Below are positions 28,961 through 38,225 of a stretch of DNA of 38,872 nucleotides, in pieces; position 1 is the stretch's first letter; each line of letters begins with the position of its first letter. Position numbers and translations under genes: made by a program. The notes beneath the pieces are model-generated. The model saw only the letters and a list, made by a program, of their open reading frames with translations, was not told the DNA's origin and searched no databases. Where the stretch lies: positions 1 to 38,872 of IMG/VR virus record IMGVR_UViG_3300013233_000191, one strand, 5' to 3'. This stretch comes from a virus.

Positions 28961-31900
28961 GCCAGTTATCCGTTGATGAAAAAACAGGCAAGGTCGGCAA
29001 GTGGGGAGGTAGTGGTTGGGATGATGTAAGGTCGCGCCGTGATGATGGCGTGGAGCAAACCCTCTACCACAACGGCAACAGCTACGAATGGAAAACAGAT
29101 GTAGGCACAGGCAAAGCCCTAGCACGAGGCACAGGCGAAGGGTTCGCAGGATTAACCAATGCTCTCGCCACCGTGGGCAGTGCTATCCCTATGGCAGGTG
29201 ATGCTATTGCTGGCGTTTTTGGCAGAGAGGGCACACCTGCAAGCGATTGGTATCAAAATAATGTTGTCGGCTCAACACGCGACAACCTCAAATTTTTTCA
29301 ACCCAGCGCAAATGAACACTACGATACAGGCGCAGAAGTAGGCAGGGTAGGCGGCAATCTTGCCAGCATCTTTGCAACTGCAATCCCAGCAGGCATGGTA
29401 AACTTCACAGGTCGTGCTGGTGCAGCTTTATCACCTATGGCGCAAAGCCTCGCCAAAGGTACAGCGGCAGCGGAGACATTCGCCGTCCCAGCTACCATCA
29501 ACCGCGCACAAGATTTGGTAGAGAATGGCGTTGATACCGAAACCGTCATGCAAGGCGCTGCATCCAATTATGCCACCAATATGGCAATGGGCTTACTTCC
29601 TGCATCAGCAGCAGGTAATCTTCTTACGCGCGGACTAACTGGCGGCGCGTTAAGCGTAGGCACTGGTTCTGCACAGCGCGGCGCAGAGGGCGCAATCCTT
29701 GGCGATAAATACGCCAAATTTGCCGAAGACCCATTTGATACTAAAGCTATGGCTTTTGATGCCGTGCTTGGTACAGGATTTGGCGCAGCTTTTGGTCAAC
29801 GCCCCAACAACACAGGCAACAAAACCAAGCAAGATGTGGATATTGAAAAGCAGCTTGAAGACGAGGCGACCGCCACCCTTGATACCCAACCCCTTGCCCT
29901 ACCTGCCCCCGAAATGGTCAACGCCGTTTCACCTGAAGGCGTGGTGTCGCAAGTTGCCGCCCCAGTTCAGCAACCAACCCAACCAAGACCAGCCGACCCA
30001 ACAGGCGCATTAGAAGCACAAAACGCTATCCACGGCGACAGGATGAAAGCCCAAGCCTTGCCGCCAGTTGATATGCCTAACCCCTTCCTAGACATCATGG
30101 GCGGAGCTGAGCAATTCAGTCCCCAAGCCATCGAAGCTAAGAATGCAGCCTTAACTGCCCAAGCCGAGCGCAGCGCAAAAGCCAAGCAAGCCTCTGATAT
30201 GGCAGAGGCTCAATTAAGACGGGAGTTGCACCAAGAGATATACCCTCAAGTGCAACAGCAGCAAGAAGCGATTGCGCCAGTGGACAGCCCTAGCCCTATG
30301 CAAATAAGAAGGGCTGAAAAGAGGGCGCGGAATATAGATAAGCGCATCCGTAATGATGCTACCATCAATGATGACGGAAGCGTCACCCTGCATGGTAATC
30401 AAAACAGAATAGCGGAAATATTCCGAGACTTAGGCGTAACCAAAAGCATGAATGATGGCACTGGTAAGCTTGTGCATAGGCAGAATGATGTTAATAAAGT
30501 CCTAGATTATCTTACTAATGACCAGAGCCAAGCCAAGAACCCTTTTGACTTTGGAGCAGCAGAGCGTAATGCAGAGGCTCAATTTTATAAAGATGCAGAG
30601 GCTGAATATAAAGCCGTCGAAGCCAAGCGCGTAGAGCAGCAACGCATTGAAGCCGAGAACGCAGCCCTTACCGCCAAAGCAGAGCGCAGCGCGAAAGCCA
30701 CGGAAGCAGCGAGACAGCGAAAGCAGGTATCACACAGCGATAGCCTTGAAACATTTATCCGCAAGCATGGCGGCATCAGTGATGGCGACTTTTCACGCAG
30801 CTTTGCCACACGACAAACAGGCAACAAAGGCAACAACTTCCAAGGCGGCTTAACCACCTACAACGGCAAATCAGCCGATGCAATGGCAGAGCTTGCCCAT
30901 GAAGCTGGCTATATCCAAGAGCGTAGCCCTCAAGCACTGCACGATGCGCTATCCCTTGAAATCAACCAAGGCATCAAGCAACACACACCCGAACAAATCC
31001 AAGACCAAGCCGAAGCGGATTATATCGCAGCGCAGAAAGAACCTGACATAAGCACACCTGCTATATCCGAAACAGGCAAGGTTTCTGATGCAGAAGCTTT
31101 ACCCTATGATGATGTTCCGTTTAGCCGTAGCGAAGGCGAGAGCAAGGCTTTTGTTAAAGCGTCTGATGGCTCTGAAAGCTTTGGTGAAATAGATGTTGAT
31201 ACCGCAGCTACAATGAAGCGACAGGCTGGAGTCATCCGTTTGCGTGTTGGAAATAAAGACCTTGGCGAAACACATATTAACAGAGTTGCTAGGTTAAAGC
31301 AGATTAAAGCATTTGGTTACGATGGTGCTAAGGCTTTGGTGGAGGATGTAGCAAGGAATTATAACCATATTTATCATGGTCGCGGTAGCACCTTGTTGTT
31401 GGTTAAAAAAAATGGCAATCCAAAGGTTGCTTATATTCAGTTAGAGCCATCGGCTAACGGTGATTTTTATGATGTGAAAAGTGCGCTAGTGACACGCAAG
31501 GACTTTTTCGATAAAAAAATGCCGCTTTGGGAAAGGGCGCAGACCAATCAACTCAAAGAGTCCTCTAGCGCGGTCACGAGCCAAAGCGACAATACCCCAA
31601 GCATAGACCAGCCCACGCCCAAATCGCAAGCAAAAACTATCGAGCGCATGGTGAAGAACGGCGGCATGGGTGCGTTGCTGGAAAGCGGCAGGGTTAAAGT
31701 GGTGCAATCTGCTAAAGATTTGAAAGGAAAATTGAAGCACATGGTTGCTTGGCATGGTTCACCGCATGATTTTGAAGCATTTAACAATAATAAGATAAAC
31801 ACTGGCTTCAAGACTCAAAATTATGGTTATGGCTTTTACTTCACTAGCCATAAAGAATTTGCTAATTACTATAAGAACAGAGCTATTAAGCGCGGTCAAA

Positions 31901-34900
31901 AAGATGCTAAGTTATACAAGGTTGATATACCTAATGAAACGAACTTATTGGATTGGAATAAACCATTACTAGAGCAGGACGAAGCTTTGCAAAAAGCAGT
32001 TGGTAACATGGGTTATCCTTATGTTAAAAACGGCTCTCAATTAAAACATGAGCTTGAATTTGATTTGCGTGCTAAAGGCGTTGAAGATTATGCAAAAGAA
32101 GCAAGTAAGATTCTTCGCGCCAATGGTATAAAAGGCTTTAAGTATGAATCACAAGGGAGGGTGAACTACGTTATATTTAATGATAAAGATGTTTCAATCA
32201 CTGAAAAATATAGCAAGCAAGGCGACATCCAAGGCGCGTATGATCCTAAAACTGACACCATCTATCTGGTTGCAGACGGCTTAGAAAAAGGCGATGTGAA
32301 GCGCGTACTTGCCCATGAAGCATTGCACAGGGCTTTAGAGCGCATGAATAAAGCAGAGGCAGGAAGCAAGGAACACACCCAGCGCACCAATATCTTTAAG
32401 GGTTTGGCAAACATGGAAGCCAAAGGCGATGCTGAAGTATCTGCATGGTTCAGAGATGCACGAAAAGCCGCACAAGTGGACAAAGATAAGCCATACTACC
32501 ATGAAGAGATTGCAGCCTATGCTGTGGAGCAATACTTGCGTCATCCAAAAAGTTTACCTGATCGCGTGAGGCGGTTTGTGAAGTCTATGATTGCCAAGTT
32601 GAAACGCTTGATTACCCAACAAACAGGGCATGATTTCAACACATTTAAAGATGCAGACTTTACCGAAATTGCACACGCTGAATTGAAACGCATGGGCAAA
32701 GAAGCGGACACGAAAAGCAAACCGATAGCGTCAGATAGCGCCCAAAATGCGGTGGATTTTAGTAAAAACACCGACTTTGGTAAGAAACACACCCAATTCA
32801 AACACGATGCCCAAGGCGCAATCAAGCAGCTTATGCAGGATAAAGACGGTGAAGCGGTTGCGGCATTGCATCATAAAGATGTGGGCGATATTGATTTAGT
32901 TTGGGGGGAAGAAGGCACAGGCAAAAGCGATGGTTTCGGCTTGGCTAAATTGGTGAAATACCACCCCGAAGTGGTCGATGATTTGCAGGGTGTGCTTGAT
33001 GGGTTGGAGGTTAAGACTAAGAGTAAAAACAGGGTAAATCTTGAATCTGAAAATCATAAAGTGGCGATACGCTTAGACTGGAACAATCAAGATAAAAACT
33101 GGCTACTCACTGCTTTTGAGAAAAACAAGGATGGTGCTGGAAGGACGACAGACATTTCCAAACTTGCGAGCAAAGATGACACAGCTCCCTTTGCAACCAA
33201 CCTTGATACCAAAAGCATAGACAGTAATGCGGGCAAGGTCAAATTCAGCCGAAGCACACCCAAAGACGAAGCCACCGAAGCCAAAGAAAACCACGCGGCG
33301 GTCAAGTCTGCTATAGCTGGTTATCTTGGAGGCAAATACAAAGCCGCCGCCAAACACCTAAGCGCATTCGGAAAAAATGTATTCTTTAAACCTGCCCAAG
33401 TCGTGCGCGATTATGGTGTGAAACATGCGCGGATTATTTCCGATAAGTTCCTAGCCGAAGATGGGCACGAGAAACGCACCAGCGATGCCCCCGATTTGAT
33501 GACACAACGCTACCTTGAAACAGGCAAGTTTCTAAGCCGCTTCCAAGATATTATGCAGCCGTTGAACAATCGCTTTGTGATGTTTGATATGGATGCCAAC
33601 GGCTTGTTTAGAGGCTTACCCAGTATGGATAACTTACGCATAGTGCGTGGCTTACGCACTGGCAAAGTGTTGCCACGCTTGAAAGAAGAAGCCCAAGCAT
33701 TGCGCGACCTACTCAATGATGTGCGCGCCTACGCCATTAAGGCAGGGCTTGATATTGGTGAACTACCTAACTATTTCCCTCGCGTGTATGACGTGGAGAA
33801 AATATCCAAGAACTTCGATAAGTTCGTGAAATTCTTAGAAGTAGATGGCGGCTACAGTAATAAGGATGCGCAAAAGATAGCTTACAAGATTATCAACAGC
33901 GAAGGCAGCCCAGAGCTTTACGGTGACAGCAACGGACGCGTTGAAGTCAATGAAGCTGGCGAAGTGTTTACACGCCGCGCGGATGGTGCAGAGGGCTATG
34001 CCAGCAAGAAGTCTTACGAGAAAGGGCGAACGATTGATATTCCTGAGAAACGTTTGAACAAGTGGCTAGTCAATGATGTGCAAGCCGTGTTGACCCAACA
34101 TATCAGCAACGTGGTACGCCGCGCTGAATATGCTAGGCGCTTTGGTGAAAGCGAAGGCAAACTTAATGCTGATGTGCGCAAGATGATCCAAGAGCTGGAA
34201 GATGAAGGCAGGGCTAGAGAAACGCACCAAGCAGTGCGCCAAGTCTATGATATGGCTGATGCAGCTATGGGCAAATACAAGCCTATTGATAGCGAATTTT
34301 GGCGGAACAATAACCGCGTGTTGTCTGATGCTATGGTCATGGTTCACCTACCATTTGTGACATTCTCATCCATGCCCGAAATCTTTGCACCTATCGTGCA
34401 TGGTGGTCGCCATGCGGTGATTCCTTTGGTGAAAGCAGCATATCAACATGCCTTCAAGCAATCGGTCAATGGCGTGTCGAAGTTCACCATCAACAAAGAA
34501 TTGTTTGATAAACACGAATGGACAAAGACCGCTGAAGAGATGGGCTTGATTACACAGGCTGCATTACAGCAAGCCGTGCAAGCAAGAATGGGTCATAAGA
34601 CAGGCAAGTGGACAAACCGCTTTATCCGCGCAACCATGCTTGAGCAGGTGACAAGCTTTCAAAAGGTAGTCGCCAACGAAACATTTAGGGCAATGATGAA
34701 TAGCCACGCCAAGAAATTGGAAAAAGGTGCAACTGGCAAGAAGAGTGAGCAAATCTTGCAAGACATCCACGACTATGGTTTGAGCGAAAGCCAAGTGAAA
34801 GCGTGGGCAAAAGATGGCACAGGTGAAGCAGAGCTACGCATGGCAGGTGTGAATTTCAGCAACAAGGTCATCTCCACGCCCAACGAAGCCAACACGCCTC

Positions 34901-35448
34901 TACATGTGCAAAACCCACACCTTGCCCAGTTGTTTTTGTTCAAGCGGTTCATCACTATCTTCAGCAACACATTCTTGAAACGTATGCTGCAACAAACCAC
35001 ACGCGGCAAGACTGCTGAGGTGAAAATGCAGGGTATCGTTGGCGCAGTGCTGATGATTTCCGCAGCCTATGCAGCGCAATCTTTGCGAGATGATTTGAAG
35101 TGGGGCGAGGGTGGAAATCCATATCGCAAGAAAGATGAAACCCTACAGCGCACCTTCGATGCGATGGACAGGGCAGGTTTCACAGGTTCTGCAACTTGGT
35201 TGTATGCCGTGTTCAATCCTTACCGCTTTGGCTTCAGCGACAACTCGGCAAAACGGTTCTTCAATTTAATGGGCCCTGCTATCAGCGATGCCACCAAGAC
35301 ATATGATGTGCTTGCTATGCCACCAAAATCAGCGCAGAAAGCAGCACAGAAACGCGGCAAGCAATTCAGCAAGCTTGTGCCAGTGCTAAATGCCACCGAA
35401 GCCACACGCAAACCACTGGAGGATATTTTAGCGAAGATGATGCGGTGA
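28957..35448 (+). CDS. Giant polyvalent internal virion protein with nuclease, ART and protease-like domains
   Basis: 2163 aa. Order: hydrophobic N-terminal region (about 45-270); Gln-rich charged linkers (300-640); a first nuclease-like domain of the phage Barnase-EndoU-ColicinE5/D-RelE type (about 730-865); an ADP-ribosyltransferase-like domain from 929 (VAWHGSPHDFEAF, then YGYGFYFTSHKEFA); an HEALH zinc-protease motif (H1120-H1124); a second such nuclease-like domain (about 1272-1390, HHKDVGDIDLVWGEEGTGKS); and a long C-terminal region (1470-2163) resembling LPD38-type polyvalent domains. FSRS motifs lie at three domain edges. Such proteins are packaged and injected to act early in the host. 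Domain names are from pattern recognition. Confidence 0.85.
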   Translation: MSQLSVDEKTGKVGKWGGSGWDDVRSRRDDGVEQTLYHNGNSYEWKTDVGTGKALARGTGEGFAGLTNALATVGSAIPMAGDAIAGVFGREGTPASDWYQNNVVGSTRDNLKFFQPSANEHYDTGAEVGRVGGNLASIFATAIPAGMVNFTGRAGAALSPMAQSLAKGTAAAETFAVPATINRAQDLVENGVDTETVMQGAASNYATNMAMGLLPASAAGNLLTRGLTGGALSVGTGSAQRGAEGAILGDKYAKFAEDPFDTKAMAFDAVLGTGFGAAFGQRPNNTGNKTKQDVDIEKQLEDEATATLDTQPLALPAPEMVNAVSPEGVVSQVAAPVQQPTQPRPADPTGALEAQNAIHGDRMKAQALPPVDMPNPFLDIMGGAEQFSPQAIEAKNAALTAQAERSAKAKQASDMAEAQLRRELHQEIYPQVQQQQEAIAPVDSPSPMQIRRAEKRARNIDKRIRNDATINDDGSVTLHGNQNRIAEIFRDLGVTKSMNDGTGKLVHRQNDVNKVLDYLTNDQSQAKNPFDFGAAERNAEAQFYKDAEAEYKAVEAKRVEQQRIEAENAALTAKAERSAKATEAARQRKQVSHSDSLETFIRKHGGISDGDFSRSFATRQTGNKGNNFQGGLTTYNGKSADAMAELAHEAGYIQERSPQALHDALSLEINQGIKQHTPEQIQDQAEADYIAAQKEPDISTPAISETGKVSDAEALPYDDVPFSRSEGESKAFVKASDGSESFGEIDVDTAATMKRQAGVIRLRVGNKDLGETHINRVARLKQIKAFGYDGAKALVEDVARNYNHIYHGRGSTLLLVKKNGNPKVAYIQLEPSANGDFYDVKSALVTRKDFFDKKMPLWERAQTNQLKESSSAVTSQSDNTPSIDQPTPKSQAKTIERMVKNGGMGALLESGRVKVVQSAKDLKGKLKHMVAWHGSPHDFEAFNNNKINTGFKTQNYGYGFYFTSHKEFANYYKNRAIKRGQKDAKLYKVDIPNETNLLDWNKPLLEQDEALQKAVGNMGYPYVKNGSQLKHELEFDLRAKGVEDYAKEASKILRANGIKGFKYESQGRVNYVIFNDKDVSITEKYSKQGDIQGAYDPKTDTIYLVADGLEKGDVKRVLAHEALHRALERMNKAEAGSKEHTQRTNIFKGLANMEAKGDAEVSAWFRDARKAAQVDKDKPYYHEEIAAYAVEQYLRHPKSLPDRVRRFVKSMIAKLKRLITQQTGHDFNTFKDADFTEIAHAELKRMGKEADTKSKPIASDSAQNAVDFSKNTDFGKKHTQFKHDAQGAIKQLMQDKDGEAVAALHHKDVGDIDLVWGEEGTGKSDGFGLAKLVKYHPEVVDDLQGVLDGLEVKTKSKNRVNLESENHKVAIRLDWNNQDKNWLLTAFEKNKDGAGRTTDISKLASKDDTAPFATNLDTKSIDSNAGKVKFSRSTPKDEATEAKENHAAVKSAIAGYLGGKYKAAAKHLSAFGKNVFFKPAQVVRDYGVKHARIISDKFLAEDGHEKRTSDAPDLMTQRYLETGKFLSRFQDIMQPLNNRFVMFDMDANGLFRGLPSMDNLRIVRGLRTGKVLPRLKEEAQALRDLLNDVRAYAIKAGLDIGELPNYFPRVYDVEKISKNFDKFVKFLEVDGGYSNKDAQKIAYKIINSEGSPELYGDSNGRVEVNEAGEVFTRRADGAEGYASKKSYEKGRTIDIPEKRLNKWLVNDVQAVLTQHISNVVRRAEYARRFGESEGKLNADVRKMIQELEDEGRARETHQAVRQVYDMADAAMGKYKPIDSEFWRNNNRVLSDAMVMVHLPFVTFSSMPEIFAPIVHGGRHAVIPLVKAAYQHAFKQSVNGVSKFTINKELFDKHEWTKTAEEMGLITQAALQQAVQARMGHKTGKWTNRFIRATMLEQVTSFQKVVANETFRAMMNSHAKKLEKGATGKKSEQILQDIHDYGLSESQVKAWAKDGTGEAELRMAGVNFSNKVISTPNEANTPLHVQNPHLAQLFLFKRFITIFSNTFLKRMLQQTTRGKTAEVKMQGIVGAVLMISAAYAAQSLRDDLKWGEGGNPYRKKDETLQRTFDAMDRAGFTGSATWLYAVFNPYRFGFSDNSAKRFFNLMGPAISDATKTYDVLAMPPKSAQKAAQKRGKQFSKLVPVLNATEATRKPLEDILAKMMR

Positions 35449-35503
35449 GTCGCCTTTTTTAGAATAAAAGACACAGGAAAGACACAGAAACAAATCAGGG
35501 CAT

Positions 35504-35536
35504 AAAAAAACCGCCAACATCAAAAGATGTAAGCGG
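35504..35536 (-). terminator. Rho-independent terminator of the leftward operon
   Basis: On the minus strand: CCGC (35536-35533), CATC, loop TTTT, GATG, GCGG (35514-35511), then seven U residues (35510-35504). It ends the long leftward transcript that starts at 928-900 and crosses the circular joint. Confidence 0.82.
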
Positions 35537-35654
35537 CTGATTTAATTAAGCATTGTAATGTTACATCGCTTTGCATGGGGCTTACCTCCTTAAAAAGTTG
35601 CTGGTTTATACACAGAGCCAGCGTGTCCTCGCTACCGATGGGGGATTTAAGCAT
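35520..35654 (-). CDS. Possible small protein before the terminator (44 aa)
   Basis: ATG at 35654 with GGAGGGG 2-3 nt upstream; reads MLKSPIGSEDTLALCINQQL and stops within the terminator hairpin. A second strong AAGGAGGT precedes an in-frame ATG for an 18-aa peptide. No family. The strong initiation signals are the only support. Confidence 0.3.
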   Translation of the reverse strand: MLKSPIGSEDTLALCINQQLFKEVSPMQSDVTLQCLIKSAAYIF

Positions 35655-35945
35655 TGCCCCTCCTGCTCTCTTGCGTCGCTTATCGCGTCCGCAAAACTGG
35701 TATTACATTATCCATTGCCGCGACTTGGTTATGGATAAGCGAGTCAATGTTTCAGCTCATTCAATCCGTAATCAGCATCTAGTTCAGCCATTAAAATTTT
35801 ACAGCACTTCATTTTAATCACTAGCACCATTTTATCTTTCTGCTCATCGGTTAGCCTTGTTTTGGGGGCGTGTTACATGGCTTCAATCGCTATGGTTGCC
35901 GCCATTTCGGCGCTGTGCATGGGTAAGTCGACATATTGTTGACGT
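35537..35945. other. Mostly non-coding end of the leftward operon
   Basis: Apart from the 44-aa candidate and peptides of under 30 residues, I see no convincing gene. The segment has an 8-bp inverted repeat TTATCCAT ... ATGGATAA (around 35708-35738) and two strong Shine-Dalgarno-like stretches on the minus strand. It may be decayed coding sequence or untranslated leader. Confidence 0.5.
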
Positions 35946-36113
35946 TCATGCTGCCACCTCCAGTGCGTAAGCTTCTTTCCATGCTTCGGTGTGATAAGCT
36001 TTGACCGTGCCGTAATTTTGGTCAAAGATTGAAATAGGTGGATGCTCAACATCTTGCGAAGCTGATTTAAGCTTACGCCAGCAAAAATTAATGCCGTGGT
36101 GAACCACACTCAT
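35946..36113 (-). CDS. Hypothetical small protein (55 aa)
   Basis: ATG at 36113, reading MSVVHHGINFCWRKLKSASQ and ending AWKEAYALEVAA. Its end has the GGCAGCATGA junction seen between other early genes. No clear ribosome-binding site, no recognised family. A longer frame over 35873-36109 in another register is less protein-like. Confidence 0.5.
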   Translation of the reverse strand: MSVVHHGINFCWRKLKSASQDVEHPPISIFDQNYGTVKAYHTEAWKEAYALEVAA

Positions 36114-36143
36114 ACGCTTGAATCATGCAAAATTGTTTACCAC

Positions 36144-36437
36144 TCATGCTACTTTCACCACGCCTTCATCTGCCATTATTTTTAGTGTCCTTTGCAATGC
36201 TCTAAGCATGTAAAAATGTGGGTCTATCTGCCAAAAGACATGGCTTCTATTGTCCAATGTCTCGTGGCATGAAGAACACGCATACACCATCGAACCAAAA
36301 TCAGGACTTTTGTTACCCATGCCTTTCCACTCGCTTGGTATATGTGCTCCAACCGTGGTTTCAGGATTGCGGTTGCATATGCCTGATATTTGAAGGGTGC
36401 AATTTTGTCCTTTGGCTGACTTTCTTAGCTTGCTCAT
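36144..36437 (-). CDS. DUF1364 / YbcO-like nuclease
   Basis: 97 aa. KLRKSAKGQNCTLQISGICN, then NPETTVGAHIPSEWKGMGNK and CSSCHETLDNR match DUF1364, the family of E. coli prophage protein YbcO, a small HNH-like nuclease with conserved Cys and His residues (C13, C20, H32, C54, C57, H58 by my count). Starts inside the preceding stop. Probably acts on branched or recombining DNA. Confidence 0.88.
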   Translation of the reverse strand: MSKLRKSAKGQNCTLQISGICNRNPETTVGAHIPSEWKGMGNKSPDFGSMVYACSSCHETLDNRSHVFWQIDPHFYMLRALQRTLKIMADEGVVKVA

Positions 36438-36562
36438 TTCTTCATTCCATTTCTGATTTCGCGCATTTCACGCTCCATGTTCGCTATTTCTTTTTGCTTG
36501 TGCTCGATACCTGCTTTGAGCGTGTACCATCGTGTTGTTGCTGCATCTGTCTTGTGTGTCAT
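36434..36562 (-). CDS. Small helical protein (42 aa)
   Basis: ATG at 36562 overlaps the stop of the 28-aa gene (ATGA). MTHKTDAATTRWYTLKAGIE then a charged helix (HKQKEIANMEREMREIRNG) that could form a coiled coil. The stop overlaps the DUF1364 start. The longer in-frame opening to 36673 is rejected because it covers the better 28-aa frame. Confidence 0.55.
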   Translation of the reverse strand: MTHKTDAATTRWYTLKAGIEHKQKEIANMEREMREIRNGMKK

Positions 36563-36645
36563 CTTGCTAAATACTCCAATCCGTAAAAATATAATGCTAA
36601 TGCTAGGTAGCAGGTGGCTGCCACCATGATGTTGTGCCAGTGCAT
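36559..36645 (-). CDS. Tiny membrane peptide (28 aa)
   Basis: MHWHNIMVAATCYLALALYF then YGLEYLAR; one hydrophobic helix. Start and stop both overlap neighbours (TGATG at 36647-36643, ATGA at 36562-36559), the layout of a genuine co-translated gene. Confidence 0.5.
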   Translation of the reverse strand: MHWHNIMVAATCYLALALYFYGLEYLAR

Positions 36646-36833
36646 CAAGGGTTGCCTTGCGCTGCGTATTCATCTGCCATGCGTATCGTCTCAGCTATTT
36701 GCTCGCTGATTTCGCTATCTTGGTGGAACTTTTCGGTGCATTGTTTACACATTCCGTCCATCAGAATACGCGACCATCTCCCACAAGCGTCGCAATTAGG
36801 CTCAGTACATTGCTCTTGATTCAACGCCTTCAT
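36645..36833 (-). CDS. Zinc-ribbon-like small protein
   Basis: 62 aa from the ATG at 36833, which overlaps the preceding stop (ATGA); the in-frame ATG at 36863 is a second option. CTEPNCDACGRW and MCKQC give two Cys pairs spaced as in a zinc ribbon; the rest is helical (SEISEQIAETIRMADEYAA). Function unknown. Confidence 0.65.
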   Translation of the reverse strand: MKALNQEQCTEPNCDACGRWSRILMDGMCKQCTEKFHQDSEISEQIAETIRMADEYAAQGNP

Positions 36834-37318
36834 GCTTTCACCAGCCAATCGCATAAGATCCACTCTTCCATATTTGCCTTGAATTTGATCAGCGCATAAG
36901 CAAGACGAACCTCGCCCCGTGGCGGTATGTAATCTTTCACCACGCCCACTTGCCCAACTTTCACTGCTCCGCCGCTGACAAGTACCCTTGAACGACGTTC
37001 AAACGCTGGTTTGAATGATGGGTTAGGCTCTATAATCTTCTTGATGGTATTATCTTTCACCCAACGCTTAGATTTTCCACATTCAACGGCAACGCGCTGG
37101 GCTGTGATGCCAGCATTGATAAGATTTTGCGCTTTTTTGACCATTTTTTGATGCGATTTTTTCACAACCGACTTGGTGTAAATCCGCACGGATGGCTCTG
37201 ACGTGTCGAAATTCGCAGCTATTTGCCTGATGGTGTAGCCAAGATCACGCTGGGATTGCATGCCGCGTTTTTGCGCGTCGCTGATTGCTCTGTATCTTCT
37301 CTTCACTTGAATTTCCAT
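36830..37318 (-). CDS. Putative DNA-binding protein with two helix-turn-helix segments
   Basis: 162 aa, strongly basic. YTIRQIAANFDTSEPSVRIY (about 28-47) and ITAQRVAVECGKSKRWVKDN (about 70-89) both look like helix-turn-helix units; a C-terminal domain follows with no recognised family. Lies in the replication operon, so it may be a regulator or replication accessory protein. Confidence 0.65.
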   Translation of the reverse strand: MEIQVKRRYRAISDAQKRGMQSQRDLGYTIRQIAANFDTSEPSVRIYTKSVVKKSHQKMVKKAQNLINAGITAQRVAVECGKSKRWVKDNTIKKIIEPNPSFKPAFERRSRVLVSGGAVKVGQVGVVKDYIPPRGEVRLAYALIKFKANMEEWILCDWLVKA

Positions 37319-37470
37319 GTTACTTTCCCCTGTTTCGATAATGAATCCAATGCCACCAAAGCGTTACCAATATTCACCTTAAAGCTTGAACTACCAACGC
37401 TTAACACACATTTGGTCTTGCCTCTTTTGATTGCTTCAAGTCGTAATTTTTTAAAATGTGGGAAGCTCAT
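37303..37470 (-). CDS. Hypothetical small basic protein (55 aa)
   Basis: ATG at 37470 overlaps the loader stop (ATGA); its end overlaps the next gene by 16 nt. MSFPHFKKLRLEAIKRGKTK, then SVGSSSFKVNIGNALVALDS. Fills the gap between two clear genes in the same direction. No family recognised. Confidence 0.6.
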   Translation of the reverse strand: MSFPHFKKLRLEAIKRGKTKCVLSVGSSSFKVNIGNALVALDSLSKQGKVTWKFK

Positions 37471-38225
37471 GCCGCCGCCGCTCCCCTGTACGACTTCCAG
37501 TTTAGCAACACAACGCGCCCACCTTCACGCATGCGGTCGCTGGCTCTGTCATCAAGCACGGATGTTTTGATTTGGTCGCCGCTCAAGTTGCTGATAAGCA
37601 GCGTCGGCATGTCCGCTGCGTACCTGTCACAAAGGATTTCAGACATGATAAGCTTGTCATCCTCACTACAGCGTCCTGCGCCAAGCTCATCAATGACCAG
37701 TACATCTGCGCGGATAAACGCATCCATAGCTTGCTGCTCGCTTTGCCCTTTGTTTTGCCAAGTGTCGCGGATAGTGCGGATCATCCTTGTGCCCGTGGTG
37801 AATACTGGTTTCTTATGCTGTTTGCCTTGCTCTTTTTGCAAAGACATTGCCCCAATGATTGCCGATGCAAGCATGGTTTTCCCTGTGCCGCAGTTGCCAA
37901 TCATCATGAGCCGCGTCAGGTCGCCGTTGATAAATCGAACCGCCTCAGCCTTGACCATAGCTTGCTTTTCATTGCTTGTTTTCCAGTCACCAAGCGTGAT
38001 GCCGCAATATTTCTCAGGCATACCACTTGCAGCCCAACGCGCTGCGAGAATCCGCTGGTGATGTTCGATAGCCTCAGCCCTTTCTTTTTTCTGCTGCTCA
38101 ATTTCTGAACAAGTTGGGCAGCTAAGGTTGGCGCGTTCGTAGTTGTCGTATTCACCGTGGATGTCACAAGACGACGTTGTTTTTTTACCAAACATGGCAA
38201 CCATGTTGTCAATCATGTTTTCCAT
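37467..38225 (-). CDS. DnaC-like helicase loader ATPase
   Basis: 252 aa from the ATG at 38225 with AGAGGAG at 5 nt. The N-terminus has C20-x2-H23 and C36-x2-C39, a likely zinc site. AAA+ motifs follow: Walker A GNCGTGKT 110-117, Walker B VLVIDE 175-180, then LLISNLSGDQIKTSVLDDRA with sensor 1 N and SDRMREGG as arginine-finger region. Loads host DnaB at the phage origin together with the upstream initiator. Start overlaps the initiator stop (TGATG). Confidence 0.92.
   Translation of the reverse strand: MENMIDNMVAMFGKKTTSSCDIHGEYDNYERANLSCPTCSEIEQQKKERAEAIEHHQRILAARWAASGMPEKYCGITLGDWKTSNEKQAMVKAEAVRFINGDLTRLMMIGNCGTGKTMLASAIIGAMSLQKEQGKQHKKPVFTTGTRMIRTIRDTWQNKGQSEQQAMDAFIRADVLVIDELGAGRCSEDDKLIMSEILCDRYAADMPTLLISNLSGDQIKTSVLDDRASDRMREGGRVVLLNWKSYRGAAAA

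Noticed and set aside
35575-35817. 80-aa plus-strand frame after the polyvalent gene
   Set aside because: No ribosome-binding site, against the direction of the local operon, unusual composition; likely a chance frame.
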